Source of the DNA: JAYVJH01 sp043777595
GTDB lineage: Bacteria; Bacteroidota; Bacteroidia; Cytophagales; Spirosomataceae
DNA: 64,000 nucleotides
NCBI GenBank assembly: GCA_043777595.1
Contig: JAYWHT010000061.1
Coordinates: 1-64,000 of the forward strand
Reading direction: 5' to 3'
A model generated the notes under the pieces. The model did not search any database, had not been told where the DNA came from, and saw only the letters and a list, made by a program, of their open reading frames with translations. Positions 45,411 to 53,464 of the stretch are shown piece after piece. Each line of letters opens with the position of its first letter. The first letter of the stretch is position 1. A program made the position numbers and the translations under genes.

Positions 45411-45423
45411 TTATTAGTTATCA

Positions 45424-45451
45424 GTTATCACGGGGTTAGCCTCGTGATAAC
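45424..45451. terminator. hairpin after the capsid gene
   Basis: GTTATCACGGGG ... CCTCGTGATAAC with a 4-base loop (one mismatch) follows the capsid stop, and may stabilise capsid mRNA or partly terminate it. Confidence 0.6.
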
Positions 45452-45468
45452 ATTAAACCAAAAATACA

Positions 45469-45699
45469 ATGAGTAATTTAATTGTTTTGTTGAATTGTGC
45501 TTTTGCTTTGGCCGATGGGACTAAATGTGAAGCTGGCCAAGAGGCCGAGTTGGGTTACAGTGAGGCGACACGGTTAGTAAATAGCGGTGGTGCGGTAGTA
45601 GTTAGATTTGTGGACGAAGCCCCGATTAAAGATGTTACACCTGGCATTGAATCGGCAAAGCGAATTACAAAAGAAGGCAAAGGGGCGGCTACAGAATGA
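45469..45699 (+). CDS. small head-region protein
   Basis: A 76-residue protein (LNCAFALADGTKCEAGQE opening) between capsid and connector genes; short strand-rich. Role unknown, possibly head decoration or head-tail joining. Confidence 0.6.
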   Translation: MSNLIVLLNCAFALADGTKCEAGQEAELGYSEATRLVNSGGAVVVRFVDEAPIKDVTPGIESAKRITKEGKGAATE

Positions 45700-46226
45700 C
45701 CCAGCCGATGACCATAGGGCCATTTGTCAGTCGTGTTATGATTGATGGTTTGATACCTGTAACGGTGTCGGACTTTAAGGATTTTCACGAAATTGACTTT
45801 GCTGACCACGATGTTTTTATTGGTCAGATTTTACAATCGGCGGTGCATCGAGTAGAGAGTTTTACGGGTTTGTCGTTGGCTCTCAATAAGGTTACGGCTC
45901 GGTATGATTCACTAAGTGGCGAAGCTATTGAGTTGCCGTTTGGGCCGATATTTTTAAGTAGCATTATTGCCAAAAACGGCAAAGGTGAGGTTATGAATGA
46001 TTTTGATTATTTGGTAACAGAATCAGGATTTGTGGCAATAGAAATAGCATCACAAGTACCAATAGTTTTTGAATATCAAAGTGTTACCAGTATCCTACCC
46101 GAACCGCTGAAAATGGCAATATTATGGCAAGCCTGGGAACAGTTTGCAATCAAGAGCGGTGCGCCCTTTAGAGGTAATTGGAAACAATATGCGGCTAATT
46201 ACCGCAGACCGTCAAAGTTTTTATGA
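45696..46226 (+). CDS. head-tail connector protein (gp6-like)
   Basis: A 176-residue mostly helical adaptor with the family pattern DVFIGQILQSAVHRVESFTG and LKMAILWQAWEQFAIK. It binds below the portal. Overlaps neighbours by 4 bases on both sides. Confidence 0.75.
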   Translation: MTQPMTIGPFVSRVMIDGLIPVTVSDFKDFHEIDFADHDVFIGQILQSAVHRVESFTGLSLALNKVTARYDSLSGEAIELPFGPIFLSSIIAKNGKGEVMNDFDYLVTESGFVAIEIASQVPIVFEYQSVTSILPEPLKMAILWQAWEQFAIKSGAPFRGNWKQYAANYRRPSKFL

Positions 46227-46531
46227 GACAGCGCATTAAAATAACCAAGTATGATACCGTTAGTGATGGTTACGGGGGCTTAGTGCCTACCGAAGTTGAG
46301 ATACTAAGTACTTATGCCACGGTTCGGTATTTGTTGAGTGGGCGAAGTGCGGAAGCCAATCAGGTACAGATAAATCAGACCATTGAAGTCAAGATTTGGA
46401 AACGGGTGGGTTATGTACCTGAAGTCGGGCAGGTGATAACTTGGCAAAATAAAGGCTATTCGATTAAGTCAATTACAGAAACGTTGGAATGTCCGATAGT
46501 ACAAACTTTAACTGCAACAATACAGATATGA
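46223..46531 (+). CDS. head closure protein (SPP1 gp16-like)
   Basis: A 102-residue beta-rich protein with the gp16/HCP1 pattern (YDTVSDGYGGLVP, SGRSAEANQ, YSIKSITE). It plugs the connector after packaging. Confidence 0.75.
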   Translation: MRQRIKITKYDTVSDGYGGLVPTEVEILSTYATVRYLLSGRSAEANQVQINQTIEVKIWKRVGYVPEVGQVITWQNKGYSIKSITETLECPIVQTLTATIQI

Positions 46532-46701
46532 AAGTAGAGACAATTAGAAATTTTCACGATGGCATACATGGCATCAATCGCTTTGTAGGCGATGTGTTTG
46601 AATGTGATGCTGACCGTGCCGAACTATTGATAGACATTTGGCTTGTTGAAGAGTTTATACCAAAAACACCAGAAGACGATGCAACTGAATGGACTGGGTA
46701 A
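46528..46701 (+). CDS. small structural-region protein
   Basis: A 57-residue protein; the ATG at 46528 overlaps the previous stop by 4 bases. The central FECDADRAELLIDIWLVEEF is reminiscent of small head-tail adaptor fragments, but it is not recognised. Confidence 0.55.
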   Translation: MKVETIRNFHDGIHGINRFVGDVFECDADRAELLIDIWLVEEFIPKTPEDDATEWTG

Positions 46702-47089
46702 TGTGCTAAAGCAACTTTTTGATGAGGAATCGAAGTTTATAAAAGCCGTCAAGACCGAGGTTGTGGCAGTTGCTTTTGAGGTTGAAGCCAATGCTAAAAC
46801 TGATGTGCCTGTGGACGAGGGAACGCTACGGGCATCTATTAGAACCGAAATAAAAGCGGATGGTTTGTCGGCCACAATTTCGGCAGGTAGCCAGCAAGCC
46901 CCTTATGCTGCTTTTATAGAGTTTGGCACAGGTGGTGAGGTAGAAATACCCGACGGATGGGACGATGTGGCAAGTCAGTTTAAGGGTAAGGGTGGACGAA
47001 CAATTAACCGAAGACCGAAGCCGTATTTTGTGCCAAATGTAGAAAAAGGCATTAAAAAATTAAGAGAGAATATAAAGAATTTGAGATAA
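46679..47089 (+). CDS. HK97 gp10-like head-tail protein
   Basis: A 136-residue protein with the gp10 family motifs DVPVDEGTLRASIR and YAAFIEFGTGGEV, and a C-terminus rich in basic residues (RRPKPYFVP). The ATG at 46679 gives the family start. It probably joins head and tail. Confidence 0.8.
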   Translation: MQLNGLGNVLKQLFDEESKFIKAVKTEVVAVAFEVEANAKTDVPVDEGTLRASIRTEIKADGLSATISAGSQQAPYAAFIEFGTGGEVEIPDGWDDVASQFKGKGGRTINRRPKPYFVPNVEKGIKKLRENIKNLR

Positions 47090-47095
47090 AACCCC

Positions 47096-47593
47096 ATGAA
47101 AGACCCTGCGAAAGACATACGAAAGGCGTTTTTTGATGCGATTGTATTGGCTCTGTCTGGGTCTTTTCCAAATGTCGAAGTGTATGATAATTTATTGTTG
47201 GCCAAAGACCATACGCCACGAGTGTTGCTCGAAAACCAGACGTATATCGAGGATTTCAACAAAGAAGACTTCGGCGGGGTGGCTGGTATAGATATTGACA
47301 TTACAGACTCGTCTTTGATTGGGGCGGGCGGCAATAAAAGAATAGACGAAATAGCCGGTACAATAATGGCCGCAATACAACCTCGGAAAGGGGTTGTTGA
47401 TTTGGTAACAAACCATTTCAAAATAGTAACTGCACGATGCGAAATAATCGGTTTTGGCTCTATTGCTCAGCCGATTGCTGGCAAATACTTGATTCGTAAA
47501 ATATTGAGATACAAACTATTGATAGTTGAGCAAGGGGCGGTGGTGCCGCCTGCTTGGTTGTTGTTGAATAGTACCATTTTAACAGATTTTTAA
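47096..47593 (+). CDS. probable tail terminator/completion protein
   Basis: A 165-residue protein between gp10-like and tail tube genes. The pattern of an N-terminal helix, strands and ITDSSLIGAGGNKRIDEIAG fits small tail-completion proteins only loosely. Assignment is by position. Confidence 0.6.
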   Translation: MKDPAKDIRKAFFDAIVLALSGSFPNVEVYDNLLLAKDHTPRVLLENQTYIEDFNKEDFGGVAGIDIDITDSSLIGAGGNKRIDEIAGTIMAAIQPRKGVVDLVTNHFKIVTARCEIIGFGSIAQPIAGKYLIRKILRYKLLIVEQGAVVPPAWLLLNSTILTDF

Positions 47594-47611
47594 CATTTAA
47601 AAAATAAAAAC

Positions 47612-48049
47612 ATGACACAAGGGCCATTTAATGCAAGTAGTTTTAGAATAGAATTTGCTGGCGGTACGGCTGGCAGTTGGGAGGTCTTGTCTCGCGAAAA
47701 AGAGGTAAAGCTGAGTTTTGATTCTGAAAAAATAGACATTTCGAGCAAAGATTCAGTTGGTTGGGGGCAGTTTATTGGAGGCCGTAAAAACTGGAAAGGC
47801 TCAGGGTCGGGTTTTGTAGAGTTTGACCCTGCAACAGGCAAAGCAAATTTGCAGCGATTGTTAGACGAGTTTCTGACAGGCGACCGCTTGGTACAAGCAC
47901 GATTTACGACCCGCGTTACGGGCGATGCTACGATTACGGGCTTGATTTTCTTGGAAAATGTCGAAATATCAGCAACCCACGAAACAGGTTGCGAGATGTC
48001 GTTTAGCTTCGTCGGCTCTGGTGCGCCTACTGTTGCGCCTTACGCTTAG
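47612..48049 (+). CDS. major tail tube protein
   Basis: A 145-residue protein with the tail-tube feel: WEVLSREKEVKLSFDSEKID, GRKNWKGSGSGFVEF and a C-terminal strand pattern. It would form the rings of the tail tube. It is followed by the chaperone genes, as in most siphoviruses. Confidence 0.8.
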   Translation: MTQGPFNASSFRIEFAGGTAGSWEVLSREKEVKLSFDSEKIDISSKDSVGWGQFIGGRKNWKGSGSGFVEFDPATGKANLQRLLDEFLTGDRLVQARFTTRVTGDATITGLIFLENVEISATHETGCEMSFSFVGSGAPTVAPYA

Positions 48050-48134
48050 TCAATTATTATTTATCACGGAGCCGCCCGTGCGGTTATCAGTTATGAATGA
48101 TAACTCAATACTCAATACTCAATACTACTATAAT

Positions 48135-48539
48135 ATGATTGGAATACATACATTAAATATTGGCAATAAAGCCATAGCGTTACGATTTTCGATGTGGTCG
48201 ATGCGTATGACTTGTATAGAGTTGAATACGACGTTGGACGTGTTGTTGGAAACGCTTGGCAAAATTGACGGCTCTACTGATACTTTCAAAGCCTTAGATT
48301 TTATTGCTTCGATGTTGGCCAATGCGGCCAATGCGGCCAACAAAAATGGCACTAACACGATTTGTGAGGGTTACGAATGGATTGAGGAACTGGGCATGGG
48401 GTCGGTAGAACTGCAAGGGGCTATGGCGGCTATGGTTGAGTCTATTGGGTCGATTATGGGCGCAGACAAAGCCAATAATGAGCCGATTGACGATACTAAA
48501 AAAAAGGCAACAGTAACGCCTTATCCACAACCCGAGTAA
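48135..48539 (+). CDS. tail assembly chaperone gpG
   Basis: A 134-residue helical protein between tail tube and tape measure genes. The start at 48135 (MIGIHTLNIG) is the first ATG after an AT-rich spacer. Its 3' part carries A AAA AAG (48500-48506) in the zero frame, and a -1 slip there leads into the next reading frame. The usual zero-frame product ends at 48539. Confidence 0.78.
   Translation: MIGIHTLNIGNKAIALRFSMWSMRMTCIELNTTLDVLLETLGKIDGSTDTFKALDFIASMLANAANAANKNGTNTICEGYEWIEELGMGSVELQGAMAAMVESIGSIMGADKANNEPIDDTKKKATVTPYPQPE
48500..48506 (+). promoter_or_regulatory. -1 programmed frameshift site (A AAA AAG)
   Basis: In the zero frame the codons are AAA AAG preceded by A; slipping back one base pairs again perfectly. 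From 48506 the -1 frame has no stop until 48835. This makes a 233-residue G-T fusion, as in lambda. Confidence 0.8.
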
Positions 48540-48835
48540 CATTTGAGAGTTTAGAGTTTCAAGGTATTGGGTTGTTAGGTCTTAGCCCTGCAAACTTTTG
48601 GGGGCTTACGCTTCGAGACTTGATGACTAAAATTGACGGTTGGTATCGAGTACGAGAATACGATGAGGAGTTGGTACGGCGTGCTACTTTTTTGATTACG
48701 ATGCCTTACCACAAAGAGGGGACAAAGCCCTCGGATTTGTGGACACTGCCAAGCGAACAAAAACAAAAACAAATTGAAGACCAAGAAAACGAAGTAAAAG
48801 CCAACAAGGCTTTTGCTAAAATGCTGGGGCTTTAG
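48506..48835 (+). CDS. tail assembly chaperone T domain, made as a G-T fusion
   Basis: About 110 codons in the -1 frame relative to gpG, with no good ATG of their own. They would be made only by slippage at 48500-48506. The T peptide (LSPANFWGLTLRDLMTKIDG, then YRVREYDEELVRR) has the helical character and charge of tail chaperone T domains. The G-T fusion would bind the tape measure protein during tail assembly. Confidence 0.75.
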   Translation, partial: GNSNALSTTRVTFESLEFQGIGLLGLSPANFWGLTLRDLMTKIDGWYRVREYDEELVRRATFLITMPYHKEGTKPSDLWTLPSEQKQKQIEDQENEVKANKAFAKMLGL

Positions 48836-48860
48836 AAGTTATAACTTACAACTGCAAAAA

Positions 48861-51464
48861 ATGGATTATATCAGAGGATTGTCAATAACTATTGGTGCAG
48901 AGTTGAGCGGCTTTCAAGCTGGCATGGCTACCGTGCGGACACAGTTACAGGAATTGGGTATTCAAGCAGGAAAGATTGGGCGAGGCATTACCAGTGCTTT
49001 TAATCAGTCGGGTGTAGATGTTCAGAAATTTGGCGATAATATGTCAAAAGTCGGGGCTTCGATGTCAGTAGCGTTATCGGTGCCGTTGGCGTTGCTGAGT
49101 AAGGGTTTTGTTAATGCCGCCCGAGAATCTGACAGTCTTACTCGTGGCTTGGCGACTGTTGAAACTAACTCAGTATCGCTCAAAAAGCGATTGGCAGAGT
49201 TGCTCGAGGTGGCCAAAATGCCAGGTCTTGGTTACAAAGAAGCCATTAAGTTAGATACGTCTTTTAGAGCGGCTGGTTTTAGTGCCAACGAGTCTAAGCG
49301 GTCGTTGTTAGGGTTTGGCAATGCGTTGGCCTCGGTCGGCAAAGGCAAAACCGAACTAGCAGGCTTGGGGGTGCAGCTTACGCAGCTTGCCACTAAGACA
49401 GGCGGCTTTGGGGCCGATATACGCATTATCAAAGAATATGTACCACAGGTAGGCAAGGCATTACAACAAGCCTTTGGCACGATTGATACTGAAAAAATCG
49501 CAAAGTTGGGTTTTACGGGAAAAGAGGTTATAGCTAAGATACTCGACCAACTCGAAAAACTACCGAAGGCTACGGGGGGCATCAATAATGCCTTTGAAAA
49601 TTTGAGCGACTTTGTGTTTATTCAAATGTCCAAAATTGGCAAATCTATTGATACTAATTTTAGTATTGAAGGTGTTATTGCCAAAATAACGGGGGCTATC
49701 GGTGGCCTAACTAATACTTTTTTGTCGTTGTCGCCAGTGGCTCAAAAGGCTATATTGGCCATTGGTGGGTTGGCTATCGTCGTGCCGCCCATACTGCTGG
49801 CTATCGGTGGTATTATTAGCATTTTACCTGTTTTATCGGCAGGGTTTGCGGCACTAACGGGGCCTATTGGTGCTACGGTGTTGGCAGTAAGTGTAGCGGT
49901 GGCGGCTATCGTTTATCATTGGCAAAGCATAAAAAGCTGGTTGCAAAATGCGGGCATTTTTGAGCCATTGGTAGCTATTGGCAAATCTGTTTTTGGGGCT
50001 TTGATAAATATATTACAAGTGTTTACAAGTCTGTTTAAGGGCAACTGGGCAAATGCTTGGGATTCGGCCAAGAATGTTGTCAAGAATGTTTGGAACGGTA
50101 TTGTTGCGATAATTCAGACCGCTTTGGGCGGTGTATTAGGATTAGTCGGTAGCATTACAAGGGCTTTTGGTGCTACGAACTTGGCCGCTATCATGGACAA
50201 ATCTACACGGGATTTAGTAGTTTTTGCAAACAAAGCCAAAGCCGAAGTGCCACCAGTTACAAAGGTCATTAAAGACCTAAAAGACGAGTTTGGGGGTTTT
50301 AATTTTGCTGGTGTTGATGCGGGCGGCAAGGGCATGAAAGGGCTGGGAGACTCGACCGAAGAGGCGGCCAAAAAAGCAAAAGAGCTGGCCGATGGCACAC
50401 AAAAGCTAATTGAGATGACCAATGGCCTTAGAGCGGCCATGATAGCCAACGATGCAGTAAGAGAGAAGCAAGAAGTACGAAATAGCGCAGAAAAACAACA
50501 GCGTGATATAGCGGCTACTATGGCCAGCGAAAGTGTAAAACAAGCGGCTATATTGGCTTCGACTGAGGACACGCAAAGAAAGATTGAAGCCATAGAGCGC
50601 AAGTATGCGACTAAGAAATTGGACATAAAACAAAACAGCGGTACGCTGGACTTTGCCAATAAAGCTGCACCGAAATTCTCGGGGTTGGCTGAAAAAACGC
50701 AATTTTTGCCAAACATCAAGACCGAACTAAGCAGTATGCTGGCAGGTATGGACGAGTGGTTTAAACAGGCATCTGAAAAAGCTGCTATGATTGCAAAAGT
50801 CAGTAGTGATTATCGTTCAAAAATAGCAAGTATTTTTAGTTCGCCATTTCAAAATAATGACAAGCTCACTAAATCAATTTTAGCCCAATTTGACAATTTG
50901 AGTAATGAACTCAAATCAAAAGTTGCACAAATGACCGCAGTAATGGGGGAGGTCGGTTCGGCTGTCTCGTCTGGGTTTGAAGCTTTTGGCACGGCATTGG
51001 CCAATGGCGAAAATCCATTTGCGGCTTTTGGTCGGTCGTTGTTGTCGTCGTTTGGCGATATGCTGGCTATGATTGGTCGGCAAATGTTGGCACAGTCGGC
51101 GGCTTTGTTTGCGTTGAGTTTTATTACTGGCGGTGCGCTGTCGCCGGTGGCGATTAGGACTGGTTTGGCTGGTGGTGCATTGGTAACGGCTGGGTCTGTT
51201 ATGAAAAGTAGTGCGCCAAAGTTTGCAGAGGGTTGGGGTGGCGCAACTGGCCCAACGATGGCATGGTTTGGCGACAACACCGATGCACGCACCAATCAAG
51301 AATTTATATTGAGAAAAGACCAAGTAAAAAGTATATTAAACCGTGCCGCCGACCAAGCTGGTAGTGGTGGTGGAGGCGGTGTGGGAGTGAGTTATGTACG
51401 GGGCGATAATATAATATTGGCTTCTAACCGAGCGGTTAGGGTAACTAATTCAATCAGAAGCTAA
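48861..51464 (+). CDS. tape measure protein
   Basis: An 867-residue protein, the largest tail gene. The opening is ELSGFQAGMATVRTQ; a middle stretch is helical with hydrophobic segments (ILAIGGLAIVVPPILLAIGG, VLAVSVAVAAIVYHW). The region near 600-640 is coiled-coil and charged. Its length should set tail length at roughly 120-130 nm. The ATG at 48861 (MDYIRGLSIT) is preferred. Confidence 0.85.
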   Translation: MDYIRGLSITIGAELSGFQAGMATVRTQLQELGIQAGKIGRGITSAFNQSGVDVQKFGDNMSKVGASMSVALSVPLALLSKGFVNAARESDSLTRGLATVETNSVSLKKRLAELLEVAKMPGLGYKEAIKLDTSFRAAGFSANESKRSLLGFGNALASVGKGKTELAGLGVQLTQLATKTGGFGADIRIIKEYVPQVGKALQQAFGTIDTEKIAKLGFTGKEVIAKILDQLEKLPKATGGINNAFENLSDFVFIQMSKIGKSIDTNFSIEGVIAKITGAIGGLTNTFLSLSPVAQKAILAIGGLAIVVPPILLAIGGIISILPVLSAGFAALTGPIGATVLAVSVAVAAIVYHWQSIKSWLQNAGIFEPLVAIGKSVFGALINILQVFTSLFKGNWANAWDSAKNVVKNVWNGIVAIIQTALGGVLGLVGSITRAFGATNLAAIMDKSTRDLVVFANKAKAEVPPVTKVIKDLKDEFGGFNFAGVDAGGKGMKGLGDSTEEAAKKAKELADGTQKLIEMTNGLRAAMIANDAVREKQEVRNSAEKQQRDIAATMASESVKQAAILASTEDTQRKIEAIERKYATKKLDIKQNSGTLDFANKAAPKFSGLAEKTQFLPNIKTELSSMLAGMDEWFKQASEKAAMIAKVSSDYRSKIASIFSSPFQNNDKLTKSILAQFDNLSNELKSKVAQMTAVMGEVGSAVSSGFEAFGTALANGENPFAAFGRSLLSSFGDMLAMIGRQMLAQSAALFALSFITGGALSPVAIRTGLAGGALVTAGSVMKSSAPKFAEGWGGATGPTMAWFGDNTDARTNQEFILRKDQVKSILNRAADQAGSGGGGGVGVSYVRGDNIILASNRAVRVTNSIRS

Positions 51465-53464
51465 TGGCAAACTACGGGGCTAAATATTTTTTAGAATTTG
51501 CTGATTTGCAAGGGGTGATATACCGCTTGACATTTTTAGAAATAAACTATATCGGTAACTTGACAGAGGTAACGGCTGGTGCCGAGCCATTTGTAGCCGA
51601 TGTTCAAACTGACGAAAAATACGGTGGTATCGTTGGCACGGTTTTTAATATCAACGTAATTTCTCAACCACAAGATACTATCTATGATAACCCTTTTGAA
51701 GTTGAACACCTTTTTAAGACCAGCGAAGACGACATCATTGTTGAGTTGCGACAAAACCCCGATACAAGCAACGAACTAATACACAAAGGGTATATTTCAG
51801 CATTTAAGAGTAGGCAGTCTATTGTAGGACACGTGCAGCCGTTTCAGATTGTGGCTGGTTGTGGGCTGGGCAGACTTAAAAATGAGTTGTTTCGGCAGCC
51901 CAACGGCAAGCCTTACACGGGACTAATGTCGTATTTTGATGTTTTGAAAATCTGTTTGTCAAAGACGGGGTTAGAATTGCCTTTTGCTGTTTGTCTGAAT
52001 ATCAAATGGGAATCTTTGAGCCATACTACCGAGGGGGCGGCCTTAGATGCGTGTGTGTATGCGGAGGCTTATCTAAATAGCAACGACGTGCCGTTGAGTT
52101 GCAAAGAAGTATTGAATGATATTTTGGATAAATACAACTGCGAGGTCTTTCAAGAGCGTGGTTTCTATGTGGTCAGAAACGTAGATATGTTGCTGGACGA
52201 TGACTGTGAAATACGGTATTATCAGGCAGATGGTACGTTGATAGAAACGATAACCATAGACCCCCACGTAGTGGTGAACAACGGTGTTTTTTTTACAAGC
52301 GGCGACACGACTTATGGCTTTGAGCCGACAATTAAGACCTTTTTGGCAAGTGTGAATAATGAAGGGAAACGAAGTTTGTTAAAAAACGGGGATTTTTCGG
52401 CAAGGGTTGCTGGGGTTTTAGCTGACTGGCAGATGTACCCAGATGACGAAGCTGTTTTTTTAGGAAATACTTTGACCTTGCTGCCTAATGGAATACGGTT
52501 GTCGCCTTCTTTTGCTTGCGGTTATAGTACTAACGAAAAGTTATTGGACGAAATACCAGACAACCCTTTTACGATGTTAATGCAAACGCCATACATGAGC
52601 AGCAACTACATTGACATTGAGGGACGGACTTCAATCAAATCAGCCGACATAAACATTAAATGGTCTTCATTGGGGGGCGATTTGTGTTTTAGAATCGGTA
52701 TCAAGACCAACAGTGGCGATGTTTTTTATTATGGCCGAGACAATAAATGGTACAATCAGTACCAGTTTTTGAGTACTACGTTTCATATTTTCAATGGTGT
52801 CTATGTCAGTAGTATTATTGAAGACAGTAAGGTTAATATTGACTTCACTGGGTTGTTTACGACCCCTAATGTATTAGATACCCCTAACAGTATTATAACA
52901 GGTGGTTACCAAGTTCCTAAGTTTCTATTTATTAGCATTTGCAGACCCGTTAAAATAAACGCTGCTTTGGGCATTGAAATAAAGTCAGTCAAACTCAATA
53001 TTGAAGACATTGCTTTGAAAAGCGGTACAGGTACTCATGTTGTTACTAACAAGGTAAAATCAAACTCGGAAAAAAAGGAATATACTTGTTTGACTGGCAA
53101 TTACAGTTTAGACGAAACTGACACTGACACCCAAGAATTAGCCAATGTCTATACGCCATTGGGTGAGCCGATTAAGTATTGGCGAAATACACCTAATATT
53201 AACAATTTTGTTTTTAATGTTTTTCAACTCACACTTATTCAACGAGCCAAGCAGTATTCTATTCCATTTTGTCAAGTTGAGGGGGATATAATCGGGCAAA
53301 ATACGGGTGATTTTTTAGGATTTTTTAATACCGTTAGAATACAAAATTTTATTGACGGCATTGGTATAGGTAGTGGCGTTCGGATTTTTAAGCAGCTACA
53401 CCGAGAGTATAGCTACAAGTACAGATTGGCAAAAGTAGTTTTACAAGAAATGATTAGGAACTAA
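51464..53464 (+). CDS. tail tip/baseplate protein
   Basis: A 666-residue strand-rich protein at the distal-tail position, after the tape measure. It starts TAATG-overlapping. Function in the tail tip is inferred from the order; no clear family pattern beyond this. Confidence 0.6.
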   Translation: MANYGAKYFLEFADLQGVIYRLTFLEINYIGNLTEVTAGAEPFVADVQTDEKYGGIVGTVFNINVISQPQDTIYDNPFEVEHLFKTSEDDIIVELRQNPDTSNELIHKGYISAFKSRQSIVGHVQPFQIVAGCGLGRLKNELFRQPNGKPYTGLMSYFDVLKICLSKTGLELPFAVCLNIKWESLSHTTEGAALDACVYAEAYLNSNDVPLSCKEVLNDILDKYNCEVFQERGFYVVRNVDMLLDDDCEIRYYQADGTLIETITIDPHVVVNNGVFFTSGDTTYGFEPTIKTFLASVNNEGKRSLLKNGDFSARVAGVLADWQMYPDDEAVFLGNTLTLLPNGIRLSPSFACGYSTNEKLLDEIPDNPFTMLMQTPYMSSNYIDIEGRTSIKSADINIKWSSLGGDLCFRIGIKTNSGDVFYYGRDNKWYNQYQFLSTTFHIFNGVYVSSIIEDSKVNIDFTGLFTTPNVLDTPNSIITGGYQVPKFLFISICRPVKINAALGIEIKSVKLNIEDIALKSGTGTHVVTNKVKSNSEKKEYTCLTGNYSLDETDTDTQELANVYTPLGEPIKYWRNTPNINNFVFNVFQLTLIQRAKQYSIPFCQVEGDIIGQNTGDFLGFFNTVRIQNFIDGIGIGSGVRIFKQLHREYSYKYRLAKVVLQEMIRN

